A stretch of 64,000 nt of DNA from Bifidobacterium aquikefiri (GTDB taxonomy: Bacteria > Actinomycetota > Actinomycetes > Actinomycetales > Bifidobacteriaceae), in assembly GCF_002259795.1 (NCBI RefSeq), contig NZ_MWXA01000004.1, positions 105,831-169,830 of the forward strand, read 5' to 3'. Below are positions 45,601 to 53,470 of the stretch, piece by piece. The position numbers and the translations under genes are program-made. A model generated the notes under the pieces. The model made no database searches. It saw only the letters and a list, made by a program, of their open reading frames with translations, and was not told the origin of the DNA. Positions within the stretch are counted from its first letter, which is position 1; every line of letters starts with the position of its first letter.

Positions 45601-46914
45601 CTGAGGTTTGGTCTCGATGCACGCGTCAGGCTGGACATGCCTGAGCTCATAGCGGTCAGAAAAAGCCGAATGCTGCAGACTTTTCTCAATCCCATGCGTC
45701 TGTGTCGAAGACGTCAGCACAACGATTCGGTTATACTCACGAATCTTGTGATTCAATCCTTTGAAAATCGCGGATTTCTCAGCTTCTGAACCCTCATGCC
45801 CATGCACATCCACAGGCGCTTGCACTAAGCCTTCGCGACGCGAGCCTTTCACTGCTGGCGATGATCCATCACTGACCTGCTCCGCACCAGAGTGCGCCAT
45901 GTGTGGTGATTGTTGATCACGATATTGCAGTGATGCCAAGAACCGATATACATCGCTGCCGGATTCGGCAATCACATGCCCATCGGAAACACTGATGCTT
46001 GCCTCCGAGGGAACGCTATGGCTGCAATACATCAGCGCCTGTGCAATGCACGATTCGAGATGTCTATCATGTTCGTCGAGTATCAGCAGGACTTTCGCGG
46101 GAATTTCACGATTGGATTCCCGCGTCATCAATTCACCGCGATGAGCTGTATATTTCCATGCGATCATTCGTGGAGAATCGCCCTGCGCATAGGCGCGTAC
46201 ACCACTGAAGGATTGAGTGTGAGCATTCCCCGGCACAAAGTTACTCAGTGTCCTCATTCGCTGGGAAGATTGTTCCTCAACATCGGGCAACACCACATAT
46301 TCGTCATGAATATCCCTGTGAATGCTGCGGATTCTCCAGATTCCAAAGGGGTCAGACCACATCACCACCACAGAGTGAAGGCGGTACAGCCCGCGAACCG
46401 GAGCAATCCTGCCGACGAGCGAAGCAACAACTGAGCCGCTTGCATCAAGGCTCACCCATTGCAGTGTGGTGGTTACCACCCGAGGAAGCAGGAATCCTCG
46501 CATCAGATGGGGCACGCTCAACCTCACCAAAGTCGAGACATCTGAATCATCAGGAACTCCACTATCCTTCACAGGAATGTCCTGCGCGTCGGTTTGAAGC
46601 TGCCGATATGGCTGCCATTGAAACACATCCTGAACTGCACTGGATGCATGCTCGCGATCATAGAGATACGAGGATTGAAGACACACTCGCTGCAGTCCGA
46701 CCAACAGTAGCGAAACAAGCACGAGCAACCATACTGCAACGCATGAGGCCATCAATGACTTATCATCAAGCATGAGCCCGAAGAACGTGACGATCGCCGC
46801 TACGACCATTACCAGCACACCGCCAGCAGTAGGTCTGATGGTTCCACGAGAACGCCAGCGATGAAGACGGGCGGAGCGCCAGGAACGAAACGCCGAGCGA
46901 AGCGTGTGCATCAT
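42652..46914 (-). CDS. DUF58-transglutaminase (TgpA-like) fusion membrane protein
   Basis: A 1,420-residue protein joining two functions that are separate genes in most bacteria. Residues about 1-430 are a DUF58 protein: two N-terminal helices and the FSGVRAYAQGDSPRMIAWKY segment with the following RESNREIPAK. Residues about 500-800 form a multi-helix membrane part of TgpA type. Residues about 1,090-1,210 are the periplasmic transglutaminase core with catalytic Cys in KSGYCIHYASALAVLG, His in HAWVETYIDGIGW and Asp in VPFDVTPA. A Ser/Thr/Ala-rich stalk and one more helix (about 1,280) precede a cytoplasmic C terminus. The frame is unbroken for 4.26 kb. It overlaps moxR by an ATGA, so the three-part MoxR-DUF58-transglutaminase module is retained. 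The role is likely in envelope protein maturation. Confidence 0.85.
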   Translation of the reverse strand: MMHTLRSAFRSWRSARLHRWRSRGTIRPTAGGVLVMVVAAIVTFFGLMLDDKSLMASCVAVWLLVLVSLLLVGLQRVCLQSSYLYDREHASSAVQDVFQWQPYRQLQTDAQDIPVKDSGVPDDSDVSTLVRLSVPHLMRGFLLPRVVTTTLQWVSLDASGSVVASLVGRIAPVRGLYRLHSVVVMWSDPFGIWRIRSIHRDIHDEYVVLPDVEEQSSQRMRTLSNFVPGNAHTQSFSGVRAYAQGDSPRMIAWKYTAHRGELMTRESNREIPAKVLLILDEHDRHLESCIAQALMYCSHSVPSEASISVSDGHVIAESGSDVYRFLASLQYRDQQSPHMAHSGAEQVSDGSSPAVKGSRREGLVQAPVDVHGHEGSEAEKSAIFKGLNHKIREYNRIVVLTSSTQTHGIEKSLQHSAFSDRYELRHVQPDACIETKPQLKILKSEATEDAKNVEHARKATVQATKPGLPRALGTLRPVVATVMAAKQSENAATQSKATSASIAWQHNASLLNAMAAQLMSILALLALFGTTLQSITAVIEPQGIWIWYLAAGFAVLSIEISIPARNLVRSLIRTGGDCVLFLTSGVVLADTRIYQTRGIWLFQQAQTTVETAANGIQHTVTTPSGFSTAWDALTDGFNSMYEQYPPVSIDADADALILVVGALTLMLLRCLMTQIQTSPMLALFPIITMSFSYLVVGSSVQWWMLFGVIMAALTLLWTTNRSPGFVFWQRSGPSGSQSKNWQIGSGSAVWVPIPTIICAIITAIAMVTTPLSLSLAQRVSIGYGETPGLFSSETVSPLIDLKRNLQGGSTSTVFTYSADRAMYMRMSTLGNFNGDTWSFNLNATNNDDYGSSYQIAANSDLYSSQWANESSSLASTSADRLTQLARFASLSVFDIENLDDYLERSTIDVKALSSSFLPVPGIGIRFTGDADSSLWLTCYDGSLFTKDSGSKNDTSYGVRSVYLQPIQKTSEFDEISDVSNDMKQVLEELDEDIDEADGNANGSSDNATDAPSSNPSESSQNLSTWNLFKARLKTLHTDDTGSGRRLRQYYGSLPQALPKDAQAIVNKARSEGIPTTGANAQQEIAAMKYLVRYFTTNGFTYSLDAPDGNGRGNMQVIGDFLKTKSGYCIHYASALAVLGRAMGLSTRMVLGYNAGTTKRGTHTVTANQLHAWVETYIDGIGWVPFDVTPASESTATTDASSSAEPTASAASSTSNAIAPTASPTTSTPSVSASPSSSQNSDASQGNRAENRWNVPSYVWQIMLLLMILVIALFGPSMLRRVQRRRRLHSIETYQKVGSGFGVLVMWQEIVATAIDAGLRWTRRETDAEIAEIIAAKVARSSAATASDIRRLYAAASEVAYGADVRQGGPHNEVQPTIDTDRLRTMIAAILESRADETDIIARAARIMRRMFPQSLLRAQG

Positions 46915-47933
46915 GTCAACACATTGCTGGCTGCGGCATTGCGAAGGATACTGTTATTCTCACCGTTCAATGCAGAAATCCCTTCAAGCTCGTCGGAGAT
47001 GCGCGGCGCAGCAATGTCATTCACGATCTCGGCCAGTATGGTCTTGCAACGCTCCGCACTGCTGTTCACATTCGAATTCGTCAAAACGAGACGATGCGCC
47101 AATACAGGGATAACCAAGTTGCGCACATCATCGGCGACAACAAAATCACGATGTTCAAGTACGGCGTGAGCTCGAGCCATAGCTGCCAGAGCCAGACCTG
47201 CACGAGGCGAGGCACCGAAGCGAATTTCAGCATCATCACGAGTTGCATGCACTATGGATACGACATACCGTGCAACGCTCTCGCTGATATGTACCTGCGA
47301 GACTTCGCGACGCAGCGCGACAATATCTTCAAGACTGCAGATCTGTTTCAAAGCCGCAAGCGGGTCATCATGCTGAATCCCGGCAATAGTTTCTATTTCA
47401 GCCTGTTCTTTGGGATATCCAATACTCGTGCATGTCATGAAACGATCGAGTTGCGCCTCCGGGAGTGGATATGTGCCTTCAAGCTCGATTGGATTCTGCG
47501 TCGCAACTACAAAGAAGGGGTCTGGCAGGGCATGCGTTTCGCCATCGGCACTGATCTGCCGCTCAGCCATGGCCTCCAGCATGGCCGACTGGGTCTTGGG
47601 ATTTGCGCGATTGACCTCGTCGGCAATCACGATATTCGCAAACAACGGCCCTGGTCGAAATACGAAATTCTCGGAGCGTCGATCATAAATACTTACACCG
47701 GTCAGATCGCTGGGCAACATATCCGGGGTGAACTGGACGCGATGAACAGTTCCTGCCATGACCTTGGCCATCGCCCTGGCCAAAGTGGTCTTGCCAACAC
47801 CGGGAATGTCTTCCAGCAACAGATGTCCGCCGGCGGCAACGGTCATGACAGCCAGTTCAACGACATCGCGAGGGCAGTTAAGAACGGCAACAAGTGCATC
47901 GACGATCTCGTTCGAGGTCTGCTGATCGTTCAT
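46911..47933 (-). CDS. MoxR-family AAA ATPase
   Basis: A 340-residue AAA+ ATPase of the MoxR group. Walker A is DIPGVGKTTLARAMA, Walker B is IVIADEVNRANPKTQ, sensor 1 is FFVVATQNPIELEGTYPLPEAQ, and the arginine finger region is RFMTCTSIGYP. ATG 47933 (MNDQQTSNE) is preferred to 47963 because GGGGGG lies just before it. Its stop overlaps the start of the DUF58-transglutaminase gene. MoxR proteins act as chaperone-like partners for DUF58 and VWA proteins; the pair is probably a functional unit. Confidence 0.92.
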   Translation of the reverse strand: MNDQQTSNEIVDALVAVLNCPRDVVELAVMTVAAGGHLLLEDIPGVGKTTLARAMAKVMAGTVHRVQFTPDMLPSDLTGVSIYDRRSENFVFRPGPLFANIVIADEVNRANPKTQSAMLEAMAERQISADGETHALPDPFFVVATQNPIELEGTYPLPEAQLDRFMTCTSIGYPKEQAEIETIAGIQHDDPLAALKQICSLEDIVALRREVSQVHISESVARYVVSIVHATRDDAEIRFGASPRAGLALAAMARAHAVLEHRDFVVADDVRNLVIPVLAHRLVLTNSNVNSSAERCKTILAEIVNDIAAPRISDELEGISALNGENNSILRNAAASNVLT

Positions 47934-47970
47934 ATTTCCCCCCAGCCCGTGGACACACACCATTGTACGT

Positions 47971-48007
47971 AAAAACCCCGCAGAGCATAATGAAATGCCC
48001 TACGGGG
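47971..48007 (-). terminator. Terminator of groES
   Basis: On the minus strand ACCCCGTAGGGCAT pairs with ATGCTCTGCGGGGT (a few mismatches), followed by TTTT. It lies about 20 nt after the groES stop. Confidence 0.88.
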
Positions 48008-48026
48008 TGAACCACCAGCTTCGGTA

Positions 48027-48320
48027 CTACTTCAAGATAGCCAGAACGTCACGAGCCGAAACGATGAGCAGATCCTCACCGTCGTAGTGGACTTCCGTGC
48101 CGCCGTACTTTGAGTAAAGAACCTTGTCTCCGGTCTTTACATCAACAGGAATGCGCTCGCCCTTGTCGTCACGACGACCAGGTCCGACCGCAAGAACTTC
48201 GCCCTGCTGTGGCTTTTCTTTTGCTGTATCTGGAATTACAAGACCAGAGGCTGTTGTGGTTTCAGCCGCGGCCTGCTTGATGACAATTTTGTCTTCCAAC
48301 GGTGTGAGTGAGATCGACAC
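48027..48320 (-). CDS. groES: Co-chaperonin GroES
   Basis: A 97-residue co-chaperonin that caps GroEL. The sequence [15 protein letters not shown], the mobile loop with [17 protein letters not shown], and [38 protein letters not shown] are typical. The start is GTG 48320, supported by AGGAGG 7 nt upstream; the longer frame to 48425 overlaps the promoter. No groEL follows; the chaperonin gene is elsewhere, as is usual in bifidobacteria. A CIRCE element lies upstream. Confidence 0.95.
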   Translation of the reverse strand: MSISLTPLEDKIVIKQAAAETTTASGLVIPDTAKEKPQQGEVLAVGPGRRDDKGERIPVDVKTGDKVLYSKYGGTEVHYDGEDLLIVSARDVLAILK

Positions 48321-48437
48321 TGTGGACCTCCTCTTTCTTATAAGAGAATCAATATGTTTCGCGCCGTAACCCACGTCGAGAGGCTGACGGGACACTCCAC
48401 ACGAGTCATTCGCGCTACACGACATGGTAGCGCGAAA

Positions 48438-48464
48438 TTAGCACTCTGCCAACTCGAGTGCTAA
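48438..48464. promoter_or_regulatory. CIRCE element upstream of groES
   Basis: TTAGCACTC (48438-48446) and GAGTGCTAA (48456-48464) are the exact inverted repeats of the HrcA operator, with the standard 9-nt spacer. It lies 118 nt before the GTG of groES, so groES is under heat-shock control by HrcA. Confidence 0.96.
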
Positions 48465-48501
48465 CGGCAATCGGAAAACAGCTCAGAGCGAAAAGAAGAA
48501 A

Positions 48502-50016
48502 TCAGTTATTGCCACGCCTCGAAAGGATTGTTTCAAGGCCTATGCTCAACGATTCGGAACTCTGAGTCGGAGGATCGACTTCTGCATGAAGCTCGTTGGC
48601 ATGGAACTGCTCCGAATCGCCGTCACTGTGACGATCAAGTTCTGATTCAGCATCCGCGGCGGCGGTTGGACTGTCAGCAAGCGCACTCTCCAGTTCGGCC
48701 TTGCCAACAACACCTGCGACCGAAATCTCTCGAGTTTCATCCGCCGCCTGGCGTGACTGAGAAGAGTCAGATTCCTTGCGAACTGACTTCACAGGCTGCT
48801 CGGCAACCGTGGATGCTGCCGGTCCCTGTGCCGCTCCGACGCGAGGAGACGTCAGCGTGGACTTCGATGCAGTATGCTGCTCCCCTTGAGACTTATCTGT
48901 CAGCTGCCCACTTCTCTTGGGTGTTGGACTGGCAATGGAAACCTGCTTGCTGGATTTGATCTCTCGACTTTCAGGCCCGCTGCTCTGCAGATCATGAGCA
49001 TCACGTGCCGATCCAAGCGAGAAGGAAATCAAATCCTGCGAAGCGGCCTTCTGTTGTGAGTCCTGTTCAAGCTTTGGCATGTCAACGTTCGGCAATGATG
49101 CCTTGCGAGCTGCAGCTTGCCTCTGTGGCTCCGATGCACCTGCAACGTTGTGCGAATCAGGCTTTGAGACCGTTGTATGTGCACTCGTCTGAGAGCGTGC
49201 ACTGGCTGATGACTCCACTGACACAGAGCGTGAAGCTGAGGAACTCTTCTCTGAGCGCTGCTGCTCTTGCTTGGCAAGCTGAAGAATACGTTGAATCTCA
49301 GCCTTATTCAGGACATCGGTTGCCGTTGCAGGAGATGTCTGCATTCGTTGATGGAAAGAAGGAGTGTGCCCATCCCTGTAAAGCCGACGGTTGCTGGGTT
49401 GAACTGCTGTTTTCTCTGGCTTTTCACCTGCCGGCTGCAAGGCTTGCCTATGTTCAGGAGTATCAGCCTGTGACCGGGCATCTGCTGCCTTGATGGTCGC
49501 CACCCTATTGGCAGCACCTTTCGAACCTCGGGCAATGCGCCGTTCCCAAGCTCGGGCCGACTTCGCAGCACGCGCACCAAGCATCAGGACACCCAGAAGA
49601 AGTATTGCCGGAATCAGAGCATACAGCATGGAGATAGTCGTTGTTGCCCCGAGAACTATCAATACGACTGTCACTATGGCGAGCGCCGCAACGATGAACT
49701 GACGCCTTCGAATAGCGGCACGCCTCATCTGACGAATTCGTTCAATATGCTCCTGTTTGTGCGCAGCAATTCTTTGCGTCTGTTCAGAGTCCATGAACGA
49801 ACCTTTCACCCTTTGCATGCCGGCAACATGCGACTTCGTATCACCAACACGTGTGGCATCTTCTTGAGTTACCACATGCAGCGATGAGGAGTATCTGTCT
49901 TCGCGATGCTCCGATGCACGTCTCATCCCCATTATGGTCTTTCCCGGTAACCAACCGCAAATGAGAAGCACAGCAATCACTAAGAGTACGAGGCTGCTTA
50001 GTGATTCATAGTTCAT
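48502..50016 (-). CDS. SepX/GlpR-like divisome membrane protein
   Basis: A 504-residue protein. The N-terminal helix (SLSSLVLLVIAVLLICGWLP) runs into GKTIMGMRRASEHREDRYSSSLHVV, the conserved juxtamembrane block of the actinobacterial SepX/GlpR family, followed by a basic segment (QMRRAAIRRRQFI) and two close helices (about 110-150). From residue 170 on the protein is a long Ser/Gln/Ala-rich, charged, probably disordered tail that is far longer than usual. SepX/GlpR proteins act in cell division with gephyrin-like proteins. The gene order SepX/GlpR - RimJ-like - FTHF cyclo-ligase - FmdB matches mycobacteria and corynebacteria, which supports the call; the gephyrin/MoeA gene of those genomes is absent. 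ATG 50016 is the start. Confidence 0.72.
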   Translation of the reverse strand: MNYESLSSLVLLVIAVLLICGWLPGKTIMGMRRASEHREDRYSSSLHVVTQEDATRVGDTKSHVAGMQRVKGSFMDSEQTQRIAAHKQEHIERIRQMRRAAIRRRQFIVAALAIVTVVLIVLGATTTISMLYALIPAILLLGVLMLGARAAKSARAWERRIARGSKGAANRVATIKAADARSQADTPEHRQALQPAGEKPEKTAVQPSNRRLYRDGHTPSFHQRMQTSPATATDVLNKAEIQRILQLAKQEQQRSEKSSSASRSVSVESSASARSQTSAHTTVSKPDSHNVAGASEPQRQAAARKASLPNVDMPKLEQDSQQKAASQDLISFSLGSARDAHDLQSSGPESREIKSSKQVSIASPTPKRSGQLTDKSQGEQHTASKSTLTSPRVGAAQGPAASTVAEQPVKSVRKESDSSQSRQAADETREISVAGVVGKAELESALADSPTAAADAESELDRHSDGDSEQFHANELHAEVDPPTQSSESLSIGLETILSRRGNN

Positions 50017-50078
50017 ATGGCCTACGATAGAGTAAGAATGTTGATTATGTAATAAAAGTCGTGGCGTGTCGAATAAAT

Positions 50079-50777
50079 TCAGCGACTACGTGTTCTCTCT
50101 GGCCGCTCTTGGTCACTCGTCGCTGAGTCACCAAGACGATCAACGACGGTATTCTCCACATCGCTCAGCAGCAATGCGTAAGCTTCGTGGTCTCTCCATT
50201 CACCATTGATATACATATACTCTCGCCGCAGACCTTCCCTTGGTATGCCCAATTTCTCGACCACGCGCTTGGATCGATCGTTCGAAGGCAGAATATCGAT
50301 TTCCAAACGATGCAGACGTGGCCCATCGACTGCACCAAATGCCCAATCGGCAAGCATGGCGAGAGCAAGAGGAGTGAATCCAAGTCCGGCATGATTGTGA
50401 TCGATCCAATAACCGACTGTCCCCGTTCTCATCGAGCCATAGCAGATTGCACCCAGTGATATCTGTCCTACGATCCGCCCCTCGAATTCGACCATGAATA
50501 CAATTTCTGAACCCGCTTCGGCAAGCTCACGTTCACGGCGTACCCACTGGGAGAATGAAATGCCCTGGCCGTGCATGGGATCTCCTGATTCCCAAGGTTC
50601 AAGCCAGTCTCGATTGTTGTATCGAAGTGTATTCCACTCAATGTCATCCTCTTCGCGTAAAGGGCGCAGACTAATTGCTGGTTTGCCCTCGGGAGCGACA
50701 ATTTCAGTCGGCGTATGGAAATGGCTATTATCGGTACGTGACCGAAATGCATCCATAAATGATTGAAAAACGGACAT
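50079..50777 (-). CDS. GNAT-family N-acetyltransferase, RimJ/RimL-like
   Basis: A 232-residue acetyltransferase. After an N-terminal segment it has AISLRPLREEDDIEWNTLRY, a RimJ-type first strand and helix, EFEGRIVGQISLGAI, GTVGYWIDHNHAGLGFTPLALAML (motif A binding acetyl-CoA) and LHRLEIDILPSNDRSKRVVEKLG. RimJ acetylates ribosomal protein S5 in E. coli, but in Actinobacteria this position may serve another substrate. It lies 62 nt upstream of the SepX/GlpR gene on the same strand and diverges from the cyclo-ligase gene, as in other actinobacteria. Confidence 0.9.
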   Translation of the reverse strand: MSVFQSFMDAFRSRTDNSHFHTPTEIVAPEGKPAISLRPLREEDDIEWNTLRYNNRDWLEPWESGDPMHGQGISFSQWVRRERELAEAGSEIVFMVEFEGRIVGQISLGAICYGSMRTGTVGYWIDHNHAGLGFTPLALAMLADWAFGAVDGPRLHRLEIDILPSNDRSKRVVEKLGIPREGLRREYMYINGEWRDHEAYALLLSDVENTVVDRLGDSATSDQERPERTRSR

Positions 50778-50845
50778 GCCGCCATTATCGCACCGTTCGC
50801 GTTGAAAACTGGTAGATTATATGCTCGCGCGCCATACTGGTTGGT

Positions 50846-51439
50846 ATGGAAAGCATCGCATCTCAGAAATCGGCACTGCGCCACAAAATATTGCATCGAC
50901 GTTCTAAGATTTCCAAGGCCGCTCGCCTCGCTTCGGCTCAGCAGCTTGTGAGTGTGGCAAAACGTTGTGACCTCATCAAGGCGCAGACCACGATTGCATG
51001 CTTCGTGTCGATGGGCAGTGAGGTCCGAACATCGGCGTTCTTGCAGTATTGCATGGAACAGCCTGTACGGGTCCTTGTGCCTCGTCTTGGCAGGGGTCTT
51101 GATATGGGATGGAGCTATTATTCTGGCAATGAGACCTTGGAGAACAGGGGAAGGCACCGTCCTGCAGAGCCGGCTGATGAGGTTCTCCCTCCTGCGGCGC
51201 TTGAGTATGCCTCGACGATTTTCATTGCGGCTCTCGGCGTTGATGGCCAGGGTAACCGTCTGGGACGCGGCGCAGGTTGGTACGATCAGGCATTGCAATA
51301 CTGCAATGCAGACGCTCGAATCATCGCAATCTGCTGGCCATGGGAAGTTTCACAGCTTCCCATCCCGCATGACTCGAACGATGTGGCGATTGATGGTGTG
51401 CTTACCCCTCTGGATTTCACGCCCATAGACAAGCACTGA
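50846..51439 (+). CDS. 5-formyltetrahydrofolate cyclo-ligase
   Basis: A 197-residue enzyme that converts 5-formyl-THF to 5,10-methenyl-THF with ATP. The C-terminal ATP/substrate loop GNRLGRGAGWYDQAL is diagnostic, together with ISKAARLASAQQL near the start and VLVPRLGRGLDMGW. It begins 69 nt from the divergent RimJ-like gene. Folate salvage would be its role. Confidence 0.93.
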   Translation: MESIASQKSALRHKILHRRSKISKAARLASAQQLVSVAKRCDLIKAQTTIACFVSMGSEVRTSAFLQYCMEQPVRVLVPRLGRGLDMGWSYYSGNETLENRGRHRPAEPADEVLPPAALEYASTIFIAALGVDGQGNRLGRGAGWYDQALQYCNADARIIAICWPWEVSQLPIPHDSNDVAIDGVLTPLDFTPIDKH

Positions 51440-51560
51440 GGCACAAGACCGTAGAGAGTGCAATAATACGGTCTGGAGTATTGAGCGCAGTCTATACTGT
51501 CTCAGTGCAGCACAATCAGTACTACGTTGTTGGTGAATCAAGAATCAGTGGAGGAAGACC

Positions 51561-51764
51561 TTGCCTACCTATCATTACCGTTGCAAGAACTGTCAATATG
51601 ATTTCACAGAGCAGCAGTCATTCAGCGATGATCCGATCACTATCTGTCCTCGGTGTGGTCAGGCTCAGGTTCGTAAGATTTTTTCCGCCGTTCCCATTGA
51701 ATTCAAAGGTCACGGCTTCTATCGCACCGATTCGGGTTCGCATTCGAGCTCGTCATCGAAATAG
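51561..51764 (+). CDS. FmdB-type zinc-ribbon protein
   Basis: A 67-residue protein with two CxxC knuckles: YRCKNCQYDFTEQQ and ICPRCGQAQVRKI, typical of the FmdB/putative regulatory zinc-ribbon family. The tail is Ser-rich (GSHSSSSSK) and probably disordered. GGAGG lies just upstream. In mycobacteria the homologous gene at the same place encodes a redox-regulated chaperone-like protein (Ruc), so a similar role can be suggested. Confidence 0.88.
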   Translation: MPTYHYRCKNCQYDFTEQQSFSDDPITICPRCGQAQVRKIFSAVPIEFKGHGFYRTDSGSHSSSSSK

Positions 51765-51819
51765 TCCCCACTCATATCAGTGAAGGTTTCCATCACGTCA
51801 TGAGATCACATTCGACCAC

Positions 51820-52617
51820 ATGCTCATGGCTCAGGTGCATTCTTGCATCGATTCGTTCAAGAATTGCCCAATGCTTGACTTTCTTTCCTCTCATTCCTCA
51901 GCAATGGATTCCCTGCAACGAAGACGTTTCAATGCCCATGTCCGGCATATCCTGTGCGCCGTATGCTCCGCATTGACACTGTTTGCAGTGTGCCAATCCA
52001 TCGCAGAAGGATCGCGCAATCGTATACAGATCGTCGTTGCATCTCGCGAGATTGCTCGTGGTCAGCAACTCAGCTCGGAGGATCTGAGCCTCATCAGTAT
52101 TCCCGAGTCATCGGTAACGCGCCACTTTGTCCACACCATTGAGGCAGCGGACGGCAAGCAATCGCAAACCACCCTCTCAGCCGGACAACCCTTGCCCAGC
52201 AATGCCATATCGGAAGGCTTAAGCATTGCTGCGGGACACACCTCAATTCAGATCCAGCTTGCCAGTGTGCCTTCGCAACTCTCGATTGGAGACACGGTAC
52301 GACTGGTATCATCGGCAAGCTGCTCAAAGGCCGGGTCAGACATCGTCACCGAGGATGGCTCAGCCACTCAACCAACCGAAGACCCTGATTTACACAGCGC
52401 AAATGCCGAGTCAGACTTGGTATTAACTTCGGTCTGTACTCTTGCCAGGCAGGCTCAAGTGCTCAGTATCGCCGAGCCATCAGACGATTCATTGCTCAAC
52501 TCAATAACGGCGAATAGCGAAGATCAATCGCTTGTTACATTCTGTGTGTCCCCGGAAGAGGCGGTTGCAATTCTGAGTCAACAGCAGCAGGGTCCTATTC
52601 TTGCGGTGAGTGGCTGA
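51820..52617 (+). CDS. SAF-domain protein, CpaB/RcpC-like
   Basis: A protein of up to 265 residues with one N-terminal membrane helix (ILCAVCSALTLFAVC, about residues 46-62) and a SAF domain: RIQIVVASREIARGQQLSSED, LSLISIPESSV, and AGQPLPSNAIS. This layout is that of CpaB/RcpC, a Flp-pilus assembly protein. No other pilus genes are near. The ATG at 51820 lacks a strong ribosome site; ATG 51871 or 51904 is possible. It is one of several genes conserved between FmdB and MscL in Actinobacteria. Confidence 0.75.
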   Translation: MLMAQVHSCIDSFKNCPMLDFLSSHSSAMDSLQRRRFNAHVRHILCAVCSALTLFAVCQSIAEGSRNRIQIVVASREIARGQQLSSEDLSLISIPESSVTRHFVHTIEAADGKQSQTTLSAGQPLPSNAISEGLSIAAGHTSIQIQLASVPSQLSIGDTVRLVSSASCSKAGSDIVTEDGSATQPTEDPDLHSANAESDLVLTSVCTLARQAQVLSIAEPSDDSLLNSITANSEDQSLVTFCVSPEEAVAILSQQQQGPILAVSG

Positions 52618-52687
52618 TGTACACTCAGGAAGAGAAGTACAAGGTCACAGGGCCAAATCTTCGGAGCATTGAGAAGAAGGAGTAAGA

Positions 52688-53191
52688 ATGTCATCTCTGT
52701 CAGAAAACGGGAAACGAATGAGTGCGAAAACCATGCAGGCCACGCATCAATTGGCTGCACTGACCGATAAGGGACCCATAGGCGGATTCAAGAAATTCGT
52801 TTCACGCGGTTCAATGATTGATATGGCAGTCGGTGTCGTTATGGGCGCCGCGGTCACCGCAGTGGTGAATTCAGTCGTAAAATCATTCATCACACCTCTG
52901 ATCGGTATGCTTTTTGGCAAACCGGATCTGTCGAATCTTCTGACCATCACCTACAATGGTGCGACCATTTCCTTCGGGGCAATCCTTGGTGAACTCCTCA
53001 ACTTCCTGATTGTGGCGTTGGCGGTATACTTCTGCATCATTCTGCCCATCAACAAGCTTCGTGACATGACCAGAGCCGTTGCCGGAGTTGAAGAGGCGAA
53101 ACCTGCGGAACCATCACCGGAGGAACAGTCCGTTGCAATCCTTCAAGAGATTCGTGACCAGCTCAAGGAACAGAATACCCTAAACAAGTAG
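52688..53191 (+). CDS. mscL: Large-conductance mechanosensitive channel
   Basis: A 167-residue MscL. The N-terminal amphipathic helix and first pore helix read GFKKFVSRGSMIDMAVGVVM, then GAAVTAVVNSVVKSFITPLI; the second helix is LLNFLIVALAVYFCIILPINKL. The N terminus is about 30 residues longer than usual before GGFKKF. The C-terminal coiled coil (EEQSVAILQEIRDQLKEQ) is present. AAGGAG lies before ATG 52688. It opens under membrane tension to release solutes. Confidence 0.96.
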   Translation: MSSLSENGKRMSAKTMQATHQLAALTDKGPIGGFKKFVSRGSMIDMAVGVVMGAAVTAVVNSVVKSFITPLIGMLFGKPDLSNLLTITYNGATISFGAILGELLNFLIVALAVYFCIILPINKLRDMTRAVAGVEEAKPAEPSPEEQSVAILQEIRDQLKEQNTLNK

Positions 53192-53200
53192 TGTCAGCCG

Positions 53201-53470
53201 TTATTCCTTCTCGGCAGTGAACACACCCCAGTGGGGTGGCAATTCGCCAAGGATGCGTGCATCATCGTCCGCATCCCTGGCTTTTTTTGTCTGCATATCG
53301 CCTGCCTCAAGCTTCACGCCGTCGGCATCAAAATGCTCGGTTCCCTTCAGCACAACACGGTGGTGTTCTCGCCTTGAGCGCCTCATGGGCTCATAGGTCG
53401 GCGCAAGGTCCCGATGCGACGCGCGCCTGTCGATCTGTGAGGAATCATCTTCCGTAGAAAGCGCATTCAT
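53201..53470 (-). CDS. Small hypothetical protein at the end of the FHA/helicase-like operon
   Basis: An 89-residue, hydrophilic, highly charged protein: an acidic and basic N-terminal part (MNALSTEDDSSQIDRRASHR) and a C-terminal LGELPPHWGVFTAEKE. ATG 53470 overlaps the stop of the helicase-like gene (ATGA) and has GGAG upstream, so it is translationally coupled to it. I recognise no family. It is presumably a partner of the two larger proteins. Confidence 0.65.
   Translation of the reverse strand: MNALSTEDDSSQIDRRASHRDLAPTYEPMRRSRREHHRVVLKGTEHFDADGVKLEAGDMQTKKARDADDDARILGELPPHWGVFTAEKE

Noticed and set aside
47094..47972. A 292-codon plus-strand frame opposite moxR.
   Set aside because: It is the antisense shadow of a clear MoxR ATPase gene.
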